The notes under the pieces were generated by a model. It ran no database searches, was not told the DNA's origin, and saw only the letters and a list, made by a program, of their open reading frames with translations. Positions 23,773 through 32,776 of a stretch of DNA of 64,000 nucleotides are shown piece after piece (within the stretch, counting starts at the first letter, position 1; each line of letters opens with the position of its first letter). The DNA comes from Methylobacterium sp. SyP6R. GTDB taxonomy: Bacteria; Pseudomonadota; Alphaproteobacteria; Rhizobiales; Beijerinckiaceae. The position numbers were made by a program, and so were the translations under genes. The stretch is from positions 1,054,001 through 1,118,000 of the forward strand of contig NZ_JAAQRC020000001.1 of the NCBI RefSeq assembly GCF_019216885.1, in the 5' to 3' direction.

Positions 23773-25176
23773 GTGATCCCCCGCACCGTCTCGCTGTTCT
23801 CCCGCCTCGTCACGGTGCTGGCCCTGGTCCTCGCCATGGGCGCCGGCCTGCTGCTCGTCGCCGCCTGGGCCTCGGCGCGGCTCGCCGCGGACGAGGCCTA
23901 TGACCGGCTCCTCGTCGGTGCGGCGCTCCAGATCGCGGAATCGATCGCCAGCGACGGGCGGACGATCTCGGTCGATCCGCCGTTCTCGGCCTTCGAGACG
24001 CTGGCGCTCAGCCCCCGCGACCGGATCTTCTACAAGGTCGTCGATCCTGGCGACCGGCTGCTCACCGGCGATGCCGATCTCGCCATCCCGGTCGATCGCC
24101 AGCATCTCGGCGCCGGCCCGATCCTCCTCGACGGGGAGCATCGCGGCCAGGCGGTGCGGGCGGTGGTGGCGGGGCGCTACGTGCCGGACGCGACGCAGGC
24201 GGGCTTCGCCGCCGTGGTGGTGGCCCAGACCCGCGAGGCGCGCAGCCAGCTCACCCGCGCGCTCACCGTCAAGGCGAGCCTGATGGTGCTGGCGATGAGC
24301 GCGCTGGCGCTCGGCGCCGTCGCGGTGGCGGTGCGCGCCGCCTTGCGGCCGCTCGGCGCCATCGAGGGCGTGCTGGCGGCCCGCGGGCCCAACGACCTCC
24401 AGCCGCTCGGGCTCGCCGCGCCGCAGGAAATCCACCTGCTCGTCGCCTCGATCGACCATTTCATGGGGCGCCTCTCGGGCCACGTCGCAGTGATGAAGCG
24501 GTTCATTGCGGACGCCGCGCACCAGATCCGCACGCCGCTGACCGCGCTCGCCGCCCAGCTCGACCTCCTGTCGAGCGAGACCGACGAGGGGCGCCGGCGC
24601 GAGCAGCTCGCCCGCATCCGCCGGCGCACCGCCGAGCTGGGGCATCTGACCAACCAGCTCCTGAACCACGCGATGGTGATCCACCGCGCCCGCACGGCCG
24701 CCTTCGATCCGGTCGACGTGGCGGGGCTCGCCCGCCGTACCCTGATCGACGCGGTGCAGCAGGCCGGCGACCGGGCGGTCGATGTCGGCCGGACAATCGA
24801 TTTCGGCTATGAGGGGCCGGAGGACGCCGTGACGATTCCCGCCGACGCCATCGCGCTGCGCGAGGCCCTGTCGAACCTGATCCACAATGCCCTCAAGCAC
24901 GGCGCGAGGAGCCGGCTCACGGTGCGGGTCGGGCGCGAGCGCGGGCGGGTGGTGCTGGCGGTGGAGGATGACGGGCCGGGCATTCCGGCGATCGACTGGA
25001 CCCGGGTGCGCCAGCCGTTCCAGGCCGCCACCGGCGGCACGGTCGGGTCCGGCCTCGGCCTGTCGATCGCCGCCGAGGTGGCGGCGGCCCATGGCGGCGA
25101 GATGCGCTTCGAGGCGCATTCAGACAAGGGGTTCTGCGTGATCCTGTCTCTGCCGGACGGGGAGGGGCGGGCATGA
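23773..25176 (+). CDS. sensor histidine kinase (TctE/QseC-like)
   Basis: A 467-residue membrane kinase with a GTG start. TM1 covers about residues 12-33, a periplasmic domain about 35-165, and TM2 about 168-190 (ASLMVLAMSALALGAVAVAV). There is a short HAMP-like linker. The phosphorylated histidine is His250 in FIADAAHQIRTPLTAL. The ATP-binding part shows N box NLIHNALKHGA, G1 VEDDGPGIP and G2 GSGLGLSI. It partners with the regulator at 22896. Its last 4 bases (ATGA) overlap the start of a periplasmic binding protein gene, so sensor and binding protein are made together. Confidence 0.9.
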   Translation: MIPRTVSLFSRLVTVLALVLAMGAGLLLVAAWASARLAADEAYDRLLVGAALQIAESIASDGRTISVDPPFSAFETLALSPRDRIFYKVVDPGDRLLTGDADLAIPVDRQHLGAGPILLDGEHRGQAVRAVVAGRYVPDATQAGFAAVVVAQTREARSQLTRALTVKASLMVLAMSALALGAVAVAVRAALRPLGAIEGVLAARGPNDLQPLGLAAPQEIHLLVASIDHFMGRLSGHVAVMKRFIADAAHQIRTPLTALAAQLDLLSSETDEGRRREQLARIRRRTAELGHLTNQLLNHAMVIHRARTAAFDPVDVAGLARRTLIDAVQQAGDRAVDVGRTIDFGYEGPEDAVTIPADAIALREALSNLIHNALKHGARSRLTVRVGRERGRVVLAVEDDGPGIPAIDWTRVRQPFQAATGGTVGSGLGLSIAAEVAAAHGGEMRFEAHSDKGFCVILSLPDGEGRA

Positions 25177-26276
25177 TCCGCCTCGCCCTCGCCCTCGTTA
25201 TCGGCCTCTCGGGCCCGGCCGCCGCCGAGGAGATGACCCGCTTCCCGGCGAGCGAGCACGAGCGCACGACGCTGACGATCCGGTCCGCCGCCGACCTCGA
25301 CGCGATGGCGCCGCTGATCCGCGACTACCAATTGCTCTATCCCGACGTGACCGTCGTCTACCACGAATACATCACGGCGGACCTGTTCGGCGAGGTGGCG
25401 GCGGCCTGCGCCGCCGGGCGGGGCGCGTCCGACTACGCGGCCGACGTGGTGATCTCCTCCTCGGTCGACCACCTGATCAAGCTCGCCAACGATGGCTGCG
25501 CCCGATCCCACCGCTCGATCGAGACCGGCCGCCAGCCCGATTGGGCCGCCTGGCGCGACGAGGTGTTCGGCTTCACCACCGAGCCGGCGGTGATCGCCTA
25601 CCGGCCGGATCTGGTGCCGCGCGAGGATCTTCCCCACAGCCGGGTCGAGCTCGTCGACCTGCTGCGACGCAAGCCCGATGCTTACGCCGGGCGGATCGGC
25701 TCCTACGACATCACATTGTCGGGCATCGGCTACCTGTTCGCGGTCTACGACGCCCGCGCGGCGGCCACCTATGGCCGCCTCGTCGAGGCGTTCGGGCGAG
25801 CGAACCTCCAGGTGCGCTGCTGCACCGGCGACCTGATCGCCGATCTCCAGGCGGGGCGCATCGTCATCGGCTACAACCTCCTCGGCTCCTACGTCTACGG
25901 GGCGATCCGGCGCGGCGCCCGCCTCGGCCTGGTGGTGCCGCGGGACTACACCCTGGTCCTCAGCCGCGCCGTCCTGGTGCCGGTCACCGCCCGGGCTGTG
26001 GGGGACGCCTTCGCCTTCGTCGATTACCTCCTGTCCGAGCGCGGCCAGCGGATCTCGCACGAGCAGGCCTTCTTCTTCCACCGCACCGGCCCGCTGCCGG
26101 AGGGCGTCGACGGCCCGCCGAGCCTCGCCGCCGCCGGCGCCTTCCGGCCGATCACCGTCGGCCCGGTGCTGCTCGCGGTGCAGGACCGGGCCAAGCGCGC
26201 CCGCTTCCTCGCGGAGTGGCGCCAATCGATCGGCGCGGAGGCGCCCAGGGGGGAGAGGCGGGGGGAGGAGCCGTGA
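25173..26276 (+). CDS. periplasmic ABC-type substrate-binding protein coupled to the kinase
   Basis: A 367-residue protein with a signal peptide (MIRLALALVIGLSGPAAAEE). The fold resembles iron(III)/extracellular-solute binding proteins (SBP_bac_11/13-like): LTIRSAADLDAMAPLIRDYQ, ADVVISSSVDHLIKLANDG, then FGFTTEPAVIAYRPDLVP. Two adjacent cysteines (RCCTGDL) are unusual. There are no permease or ATPase genes downstream. With the ATGA overlap to the kinase gene, it may serve as the kinase's periplasmic ligand sensor rather than as part of a transporter. That role is inferred from the arrangement alone. Confidence 0.72.
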   Translation: MIRLALALVIGLSGPAAAEEMTRFPASEHERTTLTIRSAADLDAMAPLIRDYQLLYPDVTVVYHEYITADLFGEVAAACAAGRGASDYAADVVISSSVDHLIKLANDGCARSHRSIETGRQPDWAAWRDEVFGFTTEPAVIAYRPDLVPREDLPHSRVELVDLLRRKPDAYAGRIGSYDITLSGIGYLFAVYDARAAATYGRLVEAFGRANLQVRCCTGDLIADLQAGRIVIGYNLLGSYVYGAIRRGARLGLVVPRDYTLVLSRAVLVPVTARAVGDAFAFVDYLLSERGQRISHEQAFFFHRTGPLPEGVDGPPSLAAAGAFRPITVGPVLLAVQDRAKRARFLAEWRQSIGAEAPRGERRGEEP

Positions 26277-26419
26277 GGGTCCCCGAGGTGACGACCGCTC
26301 CCTATTACACGGCTTCCGCTCGATCTGTTCAATACTTGATCTGTTCAATAGAGGCGTAGCGCATCTCCCCTCTCCCACACGGGAGAGGGGCTCCCGCACT
26401 TCATTGATTTCACAACCGA

Positions 26420-27349
26420 TCAGTCGGAAGTCGTGTCACCCGCCATCAGCCACACGAGATGCCCGTCCGGGTCGCGCAGCAGCGCGTCTAGGCCGCCGCC
26501 GGGCCGCGGGACCGGCCCCCGCGACACGAGCCGCCCGGCATGAGCGGCGCAGGCCGCCGCCACGCCGTCGCCATTGCTCATTGCGATCACCAGCCGGGTC
26601 GCCGCAATATCGCCGGGCGCGAGGTCCGAGGCCGACCGAGAAAAGTCACCGCGGTAGCACAGCAATTCGACATGGGGCGGCCGCCCGTCCGGGAACCCGA
26701 GGCCCGTCACCTCGACCACAGGGTCGGCGACTGCGTCGAGGCGAGCCTGTTCCGGCCCGGTATTGAGCGAGCGCGACACCACCCGCAGCCCGAGGGATTC
26801 GTAGAAGGCGACGCTGCGGGCGGTGTCGGTGACCGAGATCGCCGAATGGTCGAGGCCGAGGCAGGGGTCGCCGGTCTCGCGCCCGCGCCAGGCCTCGGGC
26901 ATGGCCTCCGGCGGAAAGGCGAGCAATTCGAGGGGATGTCCCTCGGGATCGCGGAACTTGAACGCCGTCACGCCGCCGGACGAGACGGGCAGCCGCACCG
27001 GACCGTCGGTCGAGATCGGTCGCCAGCCCGGATGCGCCGACAGGCGACGATGCGCCGCCGCCATGTCGGAGACGATGATGGCGCAGTGCTGGAACAGCGG
27101 GCTGTAACCCGGCACCTCGCCCGGAGAGGGCCGGCCGGAGGGGGTCACCGCCACGAGATCGAGGGGCTGGTCGCCGAGGCGTAACGGGACGGTCTGCGCC
27201 CGCGCCCCAGGCAGGCCGGCCACGGCGGCAAAATCCGCGGCCGGCGGCGCCGCGCCGTCGGTGAAGCCCAGAGCCCCACGGTAGAACGCCGCCAGGCGCC
27301 CCGGATCGACCGAGTTCAGGGCGATGCGGGCGAGGCGGAGCGCGCTCAC
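26420..27349 (-). CDS. two-domain VOC (glyoxalase/bleomycin-resistance fold) protein
   Basis: A 309-residue protein with two VOC modules: residues about 6-148 (LARIALNSVDPGRLAAFYRGALGF ... FKFRDPEGHPLELL) and about 165-305 (LDHSAISVTDTARSVAFYESLGLRV ... ALLRDPDGHLVWLM), each quoted here in parts. A metal-dependent isomerase, lyase or dioxygenase is possible; the His/Glu ligand set is partly kept (DHS and EGHPLEL in module contexts). Its GTG start overlaps the stop of the SMP-30 gene (GTGA), so both are translated together, presumably acting on related metabolites. Confidence 0.75.
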   Translation of the reverse strand: MSALRLARIALNSVDPGRLAAFYRGALGFTDGAAPPAADFAAVAGLPGARAQTVPLRLGDQPLDLVAVTPSGRPSPGEVPGYSPLFQHCAIIVSDMAAAHRRLSAHPGWRPISTDGPVRLPVSSGGVTAFKFRDPEGHPLELLAFPPEAMPEAWRGRETGDPCLGLDHSAISVTDTARSVAFYESLGLRVVSRSLNTGPEQARLDAVADPVVEVTGLGFPDGRPPHVELLCYRGDFSRSASDLAPGDIAATRLVIAMSNGDGVAAACAAHAGRLVSRGPVPRPGGGLDALLRDPDGHLVWLMAGDTTSD

Positions 27350-28248
27350 GGCGTCTGTACCCCGCGCCGGTCGAGGAAGATCGCGTACAGCGTGTGCGAG
27401 CCGCCGATGAACAGCCGGTTCTTGGTCGGGCCCCCGAAGGTGATGTTCGAGACCCGGTGCGGCACCAGGATCTTGCCCATCAGCTTGCCCTCGGGGCTGA
27501 TGCAGTGGACCCCGTCCGCCGCGCTCGACCAGACGTTGCCGTCCTCGTCGACCCGCATCCCGTCACAATAGCCGGGCGAGATCGTGTGGAAGACGTCGCC
27601 GCCCGACAATGCCCCGTCGGGCGCGACGTCGAAGACGCGGATGTACTGGCGCGGGTTCGGCTTCGACTGGTCGCCGGTCTCGGCGACGTAGAGCCGGCGC
27701 TCGTCGGGCGAGAAGGCGAGGCCGTTCGGCCCGTCGAAATCACCCGCCATCACCTGGATCTCGTTCGTCCGCGGATCGAAGCGGTAGAGGGCCGGCGGCT
27801 GCTCCGAGTGTTGGCGCCCGCCCTCGTAGTCGTTCGAGATGCCGTAGACCGGATCGCTGAACCAGATCGTCCCGTCCGACTTCACCACCACGTCGTTCGG
27901 CGAATTCAACCGCTTGCCGGCATGGCGCTCGACCAGCGTGGTGACCGTTCCATCGTACTCGGTGCGATAGAGGCAGCGGCCGCGATGCGAGCAGGCGATC
28001 AGCCTTCCCTCCCGGTCGCGGGTCTGGCCGTTGGCGTAGTTCGACGGCTCCCGGTAGACCGAGAAGCCCGCGCCCTCGATCCACCGCATGGTGCGGTTGC
28101 GCGGCAGGTCCTGGAACAGCAGGCAATCGGCATCGCCCATCCAGACCGGCCCCTCGATCCAGCGGAAGCCGGAGCCGAGTTCTTCCAGCGGCGCGTTGCC
28201 CAGGATGTAGTGCTTGAAGCGCTCGTCGTGGATCTCGAACCCGTCCAT
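27346..28248 (-). CDS. SMP-30/gluconolactonase/LRE family lactonase
   Basis: A 300-residue six-bladed beta-propeller enzyme. Typical segments are LGSGFRWIEGPVW (metal-binding Glu near residue 32), RLNSPNDVVVKSDGTIWFSDP (Asn of the N-D pair), FDGPNGLAFSPDERRLYVAE and YCDGMRVDEDGNVWSS (Asp). The family hydrolyses sugar or other lactones using a divalent metal. No signal peptide is seen. It is four bases from the cupin gene upstream and overlaps the VOC gene downstream, within a five-gene set that includes a GMC oxidoreductase, whose product could be a lactone. Confidence 0.85.
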   Translation of the reverse strand: MDGFEIHDERFKHYILGNAPLEELGSGFRWIEGPVWMGDADCLLFQDLPRNRTMRWIEGAGFSVYREPSNYANGQTRDREGRLIACSHRGRCLYRTEYDGTVTTLVERHAGKRLNSPNDVVVKSDGTIWFSDPVYGISNDYEGGRQHSEQPPALYRFDPRTNEIQVMAGDFDGPNGLAFSPDERRLYVAETGDQSKPNPRQYIRVFDVAPDGALSGGDVFHTISPGYCDGMRVDEDGNVWSSAADGVHCISPEGKLMGKILVPHRVSNITFGGPTKNRLFIGGSHTLYAIFLDRRGVQTP

Positions 28249-28252
28249 GGCG

Positions 28253-28699
28253 TCACCGGAACCGGCAGGCCGCGCCCGTGGTCGGGGGCTTGTCGTACTG
28301 GACGATCATCAGCACGGCGGGCTCGTTCCCGATCGTGCCGGAGCGGTGGCCCTTCTTGCCGTCGACCTCGCGGACGTTCTGGTCCTCGCCGAACGAGATC
28401 TCGCCCGGTCCCATCTCGACCCGCGTGCCGTCCATCGATTCGACGAACCAGCGGCCCGAGAGCGGGATGATCCATTGCGGCTTCGGGTTCGGGTGCCAGT
28501 CGCCGGTCCAGCCGACCGGCTGCACGGTCACGAACACGGTGGCGCCGTCATGGGTCTTCTGGCCCTGCCATTGCGGCGGGGCCGGCGGCGACATCGATTT
28601 CTCCTCGAACTCGGTGAAGGCGCAAAGGGTCTGGTGGCTCACCCCGTCCTCGTCGGCCCAGAGGTGCCAGTAGGGAACGGTCGGCTTCTGATCGCTCAT
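28253..28699 (-). CDS. cupin-domain protein
   Basis: A 148-residue protein from the ATG at 28697-28699 (MSDQKPTVPYWHLWADEDGV). The C-terminal half is a double-stranded beta-helix: PQWIIPLSGRWFVESMDGTRVEMGPGEISFGEDQ, then GHRSGTIGNEPAVLMIVQY. The two cupin motifs are weak in metal-binding histidines (one in GHRSG). The start overlaps the DoxX gene's stop (ATGA), so the two are coupled. Its role in the cluster is unknown; it may be an isomerase or a binding protein. Confidence 0.72.
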   Translation of the reverse strand: MSDQKPTVPYWHLWADEDGVSHQTLCAFTEFEEKSMSPPAPPQWQGQKTHDGATVFVTVQPVGWTGDWHPNPKPQWIIPLSGRWFVESMDGTRVEMGPGEISFGEDQNVREVDGKKGHRSGTIGNEPAVLMIVQYDKPPTTGAACRFR

Positions 28700-29166
28700 C
28701 GGGCGGTCTCGCTGATTCTGTAGGGCTTCGACGAGGCGAAGGGGTGTGAGACGAAGCTCTCCACGGTGCTCGCCCCGGTGCCGAAGGTGACGAGCAGAAA
28801 CCCGCCGGCGAGCGCGAGGTTCTTCCAGAAGTCCCAGAAAAGCTCGCGTCCCTTGCCGCCGGACCAGAAATCGCCCGGCTTCCAGAACTGCTTCCACAGC
28901 AGCGCGGTGACGCCGCAATAGCCGGCGAGGATGAACGCGGCGAGGCGGTCGGCGATGCCCGTGAGGATGCCGAGCGACATCACGATCTCGACGAACAGGC
29001 CGGCGAGGATCAGCGCCGTCGCCGGAGCGGTGGCGTGCACCGCCTGTTTCGCCTGGCCCACCGCCCCGCGGAAGTTCAGGATCTTGTCGAGCGCGCTGAA
29101 CGGCAGGAAGAGCATCACCAGGAGGAGCCTGACCCCGAACGCGACCGCGATGCTGAAACTTGCCAT
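28696..29166 (-). CDS. DoxX family membrane protein
   Basis: A 156-residue inner-membrane protein from ATG 29164-29166; an outer start at 29202 would give a charged extension before the first helix. It has four hydrophobic helices with the DoxX pattern LPFSALDKILNFRGAVGQAK after helix 1 and ALLWKQFWKPGDFWSGG between helices 3 and 4. DoxX proteins are small quinone-linked or redox partner subunits in several oxidoreductase systems. It is the first gene of the minus-strand operon and divergent from the GMC oxidoreductase, which makes it a possible electron-transfer partner. Confidence 0.8.
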   Translation of the reverse strand: MASFSIAVAFGVRLLLVMLFLPFSALDKILNFRGAVGQAKQAVHATAPATALILAGLFVEIVMSLGILTGIADRLAAFILAGYCGVTALLWKQFWKPGDFWSGGKGRELFWDFWKNLALAGGFLLVTFGTGASTVESFVSHPFASSKPYRISETAR

Positions 29167-29314
29167 CCGCCCGTGACCCCGCTGCCCTGTTTCGCGCTGC
29201 AAAAACCTAACTGGAGCGGGTCGACGTTCGCGCCAGCCCCGCCATATCCGCCTCGCACGGGCGAGGCGCCTTACGTCATCCCGCGGCTTTTTCGCAGAGG
29301 AGGGGACCCCGCCG

Positions 29315-30886
29315 ATGAGCGAGAACCGGCACTACGACGTCGTCATCGTCGGCTCGGGGCCCGGCGGCGGCACCATGGCCTGGCGGCTGGCCCAGACCGG
29401 CAAGCGCATCCTGCTGCTCGAGCGCGGCGATTACCTGCCGCGGGAGCGGGAGAACTGGGACAGCCAGGCGGTCTTCGTCGACGCCCGCTACCAGGCGCCG
29501 GAGACCTGGTACGGCGCCGACGGGTCGAGCTTCCATCCCGGCCTGCACTATTTCGTCGGCGGCAACAGCAAGGTCTACGGCTCGGTCCTGTTCCGTCTTC
29601 GTGAAAAGGATTTTTATGAGATCCGCCACCCGGACGGCATCTCGCCGGAATGGCCGGTGAAGTACGACGTATTCGAGCCCTATTACCAGGCGGCGGAGGA
29701 ACTCTATTACGTCCACGGCCTGCGCGGCGAGGACCCGACCGAGCCGCCGTCGAAAAAGCCCTACGCCTACCCGCCGGTCACCCACGAACCGCGGATCCAG
29801 GAGCTGTTCGACGGCCTCAAGCGCGAGGGGCACCACCCGTTCCACCTGCCGGTCGGCGTGCGGCTGGAGGAACGGAACGGCAAGCCGCTCCCGCACTCGG
29901 CCTGCATCCGCTGCGATGCCTTCGACGGCTATCCCTGCATCACCAACGGCAAGGCCGATTCGCAGGTGACCTGCGTCGACCCGGCTTTGGCGGCGCACGA
30001 CAACCTCACGCTGATGACCAACGCTTACGTCGACCGGCTCCTCACCGATCCGGCCGGCCGGACGGTCACCGGCGTCGAGGTGAAACGCGGCGAGGCGACC
30101 GAGGTCTTCACCGGCGACATCGTGGTGGTGGCCTGCGGCGCGCTCTCCTCGGCGCTGCTCCTGTTGCGCTCAAGCAACGATGCCCATCCGCAGGGGCTGG
30201 CCAACCGCTCAGGGCAAGTGGGCCGCAACTACATGCGGCACAACAATTCGACGGTGCTGGCGATCTCCCGCACCCCGAACCCGACCAAATTCCAGAAGAC
30301 GCTCGGCCTCAACGACTTCTATTTCGGCGCCGACGACTGGGAGTTTCCGCTGGGCCACATCCAGATGGTCGGCAAGTCGGACGGGGTGCAGATCCACGGC
30401 GAGGGGCTGCCGGGCTTCCTGCAATGGTTTCCGGAAAAGCCGTTCGACTGGCTCGCCAAGCATTCCCTCGATTTCTGGCTCACCACCGAGGACCTGCCGA
30501 TCCCGCAGAACCGCATCTTCTACGACAGTGGAAAGGTGCGGCTCGACCTGACGCAGACCAACGAGGAGGCCCTGCACCGGTTGAAGGCCAAGCTGCGCGA
30601 CCTCTGCTCCAAGCTCGACATCCACCCGCACCTGTTCGACCGCTCACTCTATCTCGGCAAGGACGTGCCGATCGGCGGCACCGCCCACCAGGCCGGCACG
30701 CTCCGCTTCGGCCCCGATCCCACGACATCGGTCCTCGACCTCGACTGCAAGGCGCACGAGCTCGACAACCTCTACGTCACCGATGCGAGCTTCTTCCCGT
30801 CGATCGGCGCCGTGAACCCGACGCTGACCATCATCGCGAATTCGCTGCGGGTGGCGGATCACATCATCGGGCGGTTGGGGGCGTGA
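29315..30886 (+). CDS. GMC-family FAD-dependent oxidoreductase
   Basis: A 523-residue flavoprotein. The dinucleotide-binding motif VGSGPGGGTMAWRLAQTGK is at residues 12-30. The middle holds GGNSKVYGSVLFRLREKDF and a cysteine-rich segment (ACIRCDAFDGYPC). The C-terminal domain has the catalytic His in GGTAHQAGTLRFGPDP and the partner Asn in SIGAVNPTLTIIANSLRVAD. GMC enzymes oxidise alcohols or sugars to carbonyls or lactones. No signal peptide was seen. The divergent operon encodes DoxX, cupin, lactonase and VOC proteins, consistent with a sugar or alcohol oxidation route; the substrate is unknown. Confidence 0.88.
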   Translation: MSENRHYDVVIVGSGPGGGTMAWRLAQTGKRILLLERGDYLPRERENWDSQAVFVDARYQAPETWYGADGSSFHPGLHYFVGGNSKVYGSVLFRLREKDFYEIRHPDGISPEWPVKYDVFEPYYQAAEELYYVHGLRGEDPTEPPSKKPYAYPPVTHEPRIQELFDGLKREGHHPFHLPVGVRLEERNGKPLPHSACIRCDAFDGYPCITNGKADSQVTCVDPALAAHDNLTLMTNAYVDRLLTDPAGRTVTGVEVKRGEATEVFTGDIVVVACGALSSALLLLRSSNDAHPQGLANRSGQVGRNYMRHNNSTVLAISRTPNPTKFQKTLGLNDFYFGADDWEFPLGHIQMVGKSDGVQIHGEGLPGFLQWFPEKPFDWLAKHSLDFWLTTEDLPIPQNRIFYDSGKVRLDLTQTNEEALHRLKAKLRDLCSKLDIHPHLFDRSLYLGKDVPIGGTAHQAGTLRFGPDPTTSVLDLDCKAHELDNLYVTDASFFPSIGAVNPTLTIIANSLRVADHIIGRLGA

Positions 30887-30941
30887 GGGGAATTTGTTGG
30901 AAGAGGTGCCACTTCTCGTCACGATCCTTCATCCCACCCAC

Positions 30942-31064
30942 GACCTCATCCTGAGGCGTTAGCCGATCGTCGATCGGCTGACCTCGAAGGAGGGCTCCAG
31001 GGATCACACAGACTTCCGGAGCCCTCCTTCGAGGCTCCCTGCGGTCGCACCTCAGGATGAGGTC
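30942..31064. repeat. REP-like palindrome, copy 3
   Basis: GACCTCATCCTGAGG...CCTCAGGATGAGGTC outer arms and the CCTCGAAGGAGGGCTCC / GGAGCCCTCCTTCGAGG inner arms, as in copies 1 and 2. It lies between the convergent GMC and LysR genes. Confidence 0.9.
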
Positions 31065-31157
31065 GAGGGTTGGGATGGTGATACAGGGCAAGTCCCGGAT
31101 CGCCTGCAAAAGAGATCCCGCGCTTGACTGATCTACGAATAGATCAAGAGAACCGGC

Positions 31158-32057
31158 TCACTCCTCACCCCGCACCCGCGCCAGCACCAGATCGGTAAAA
31201 ATCCGCGGATGCGGCATCTCCGGCGCCGGCTGGCGCACCAGGGTCATCGGCGCGACCGGGGCCGGACCGGCGATCTCCCGATAGCGGACGCCCTCGGTCG
31301 CCAGCCGCGCCATCGAGCGCGGCACGATGGCGAGCGCGATGCCGGTGGCGACGAGATTGACCACCGAGGCGAGCTGCGGCGCGTTCTGGGCGATGTGGGG
31401 CGAGAACCCGGCCGCCGCGCAGGCCGCCATGATGCCATCGTAGAGCGCCCGTCCGTTGCGGCGCGGATAGACGATGAAACCTTCGTTGGAGAGGTCCGCC
31501 AGACCGACGGGACCGGTTCCGGCGGCCAGGCGATGCGTCGCCGGGAGCGCCACCACCATCGGCTCGTCGAACAGGTGGCGGGCCCACAGATCGTCGACCT
31601 CGCCCTCGTCCGGGCGCATGAAGGCAACGTCGACCCGGCCGGCCCGGAAGGCGGCGATGAGGCTCGCGGTCGTCTCTTCCAGCAGCTCGACCTGCACGTC
31701 CGGATGGGCGCTGCGGTAGTCGCGGATCGCCCCGGTCACCAGGGGGTGGAACGAGGCCGAGGAGGTGAAGCCGATGCGGATCCGGCCGACATCGCCGGTC
31801 GCGATGCGCCGGGCTCGGGTCGTGGCGGCCTCGACCGCGACGAGCACCGCGCGGGCATCCTCCGCGAAGGCGCGGCCCGGCTCGGTCAGCGCCACCCCGC
31901 GCGACAGGCGCTGGAGCAGGGCGGTGCCGATCTCGGTCTCGAGGCTCTTGATCTGGTGGCTCAACGCCGGCTGCGCGATGTTCAGCCGCTCCGCCGCCCG
32001 GGTGATGCTGAGATCGTCGGCCACGGCGACGAAGTAGCGAAGGTGGCGAAGCTCCAT
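31158..32057 (-). CDS. LysR-family transcriptional regulator
   Basis: A 299-residue regulator. The start is the ATG at 32055-32057 (MELRHLRYFVAVADDLSITR), the usual LysR beginning; the frame is open upstream but that part is out of register with any homology. The HTH covers residues 1-60 (AAERLNIAQPALSHQIKSLE). The effector domain begins near 92 (IRIGFTSSASFHPLVTGAI) with the CbnR/BenM-like pattern FMRPDEGEVDDL and FIVYPRRNG. It probably controls the neighbouring GST and transport genes, 113 bases upstream on the same strand, or an aromatic-type pathway. Confidence 0.88.
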   Translation of the reverse strand: MELRHLRYFVAVADDLSITRAAERLNIAQPALSHQIKSLETEIGTALLQRLSRGVALTEPGRAFAEDARAVLVAVEAATTRARRIATGDVGRIRIGFTSSASFHPLVTGAIRDYRSAHPDVQVELLEETTASLIAAFRAGRVDVAFMRPDEGEVDDLWARHLFDEPMVVALPATHRLAAGTGPVGLADLSNEGFIVYPRRNGRALYDGIMAACAAAGFSPHIAQNAPQLASVVNLVATGIALAIVPRSMARLATEGVRYREIAGPAPVAPMTLVRQPAPEMPHPRIFTDLVLARVRGEE

Positions 32058-32170
32058 CGCGCCGGTATCCCCCCGATCCCCGGCCCTCGCGGCGGCTGCC
32101 GGAACATCGTCCGAGAGCCTAACGATAGCGGAGGTTCGGGGGGACCGCATGGGGCAAGAGAGAAGAGGGC

Positions 32171-32761
32171 TTATCCGCGCGGCACGGTGTCCCGCACCGA
32201 CGGACGATCCGCTTGCGCATCGCGGAAGGCCGCGACGTTCGGGCACAGCTCGCGCCATTCGTGATCGGGGAAGCGGAAGACCAGGTAGTCGAGGGCGGTG
32301 ATCGCGGCGATCGCCGGCAGACCGAACGGCTCCCGGACCCCGTCGAAGACCGCATCGAGGCGCCGCAGGCCCTCCCGCATGGTGCGGAAGCGCTTGGTGC
32401 CGACGAGACCGGCATCGAAATCCGGCGCCGACTTGCGGCCGATGATCACCGCCACCGCGGCATCGAACACCCCGATCGCCAGTCCTGCCGCCGAGAGCGC
32501 CTTCGGCCCGCCCGCCACCACCGCCGGCGTCGTGCCGACCGCGTCGAGATGGGCGAGGATCAGCAGCGCTTCCGTCAGCCGGGCGCCGTCGTCGGTGACC
32601 AAAGTCGGCACGCGGCCGGCCGGGTTGGCGTCGAGGAAGGCCGGGTCGTCGGCCCAGGCATCGACGAAGGTGGTGTCGGTGGCCTCGTTCAGGCCCTTCT
32701 CGATCAGCGCCATGCGGACGATGCGCACGAAGGGCGAGGTCGGGTTGGCGTAGAGCTTCAT
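32171..32761 (-). CDS. glutathione S-transferase family protein
   Basis: A 196-residue protein. The N-terminal thioredoxin-like domain is MKLYANPTSPFVRIVRMALI, followed by the cis-Pro and Glu/Ala contacts NPAGRVPTLVTDDGARLTEA. A helical C-terminal domain runs to the end. The active-site Ser/Thr is likely Thr8 or Ser9. It lies 15 bases downstream of the binding protein gene at 32777 on the same strand, so co-transcription is likely. The substrate is not predictable. Confidence 0.82.
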   Translation of the reverse strand: MKLYANPTSPFVRIVRMALIEKGLNEATDTTFVDAWADDPAFLDANPAGRVPTLVTDDGARLTEALLILAHLDAVGTTPAVVAGGPKALSAAGLAIGVFDAAVAVIIGRKSAPDFDAGLVGTKRFRTMREGLRRLDAVFDGVREPFGLPAIAAITALDYLVFRFPDHEWRELCPNVAAFRDAQADRPSVRDTVPRG

Positions 32762-32776
32762 CGCGAAAGGCTCCGA

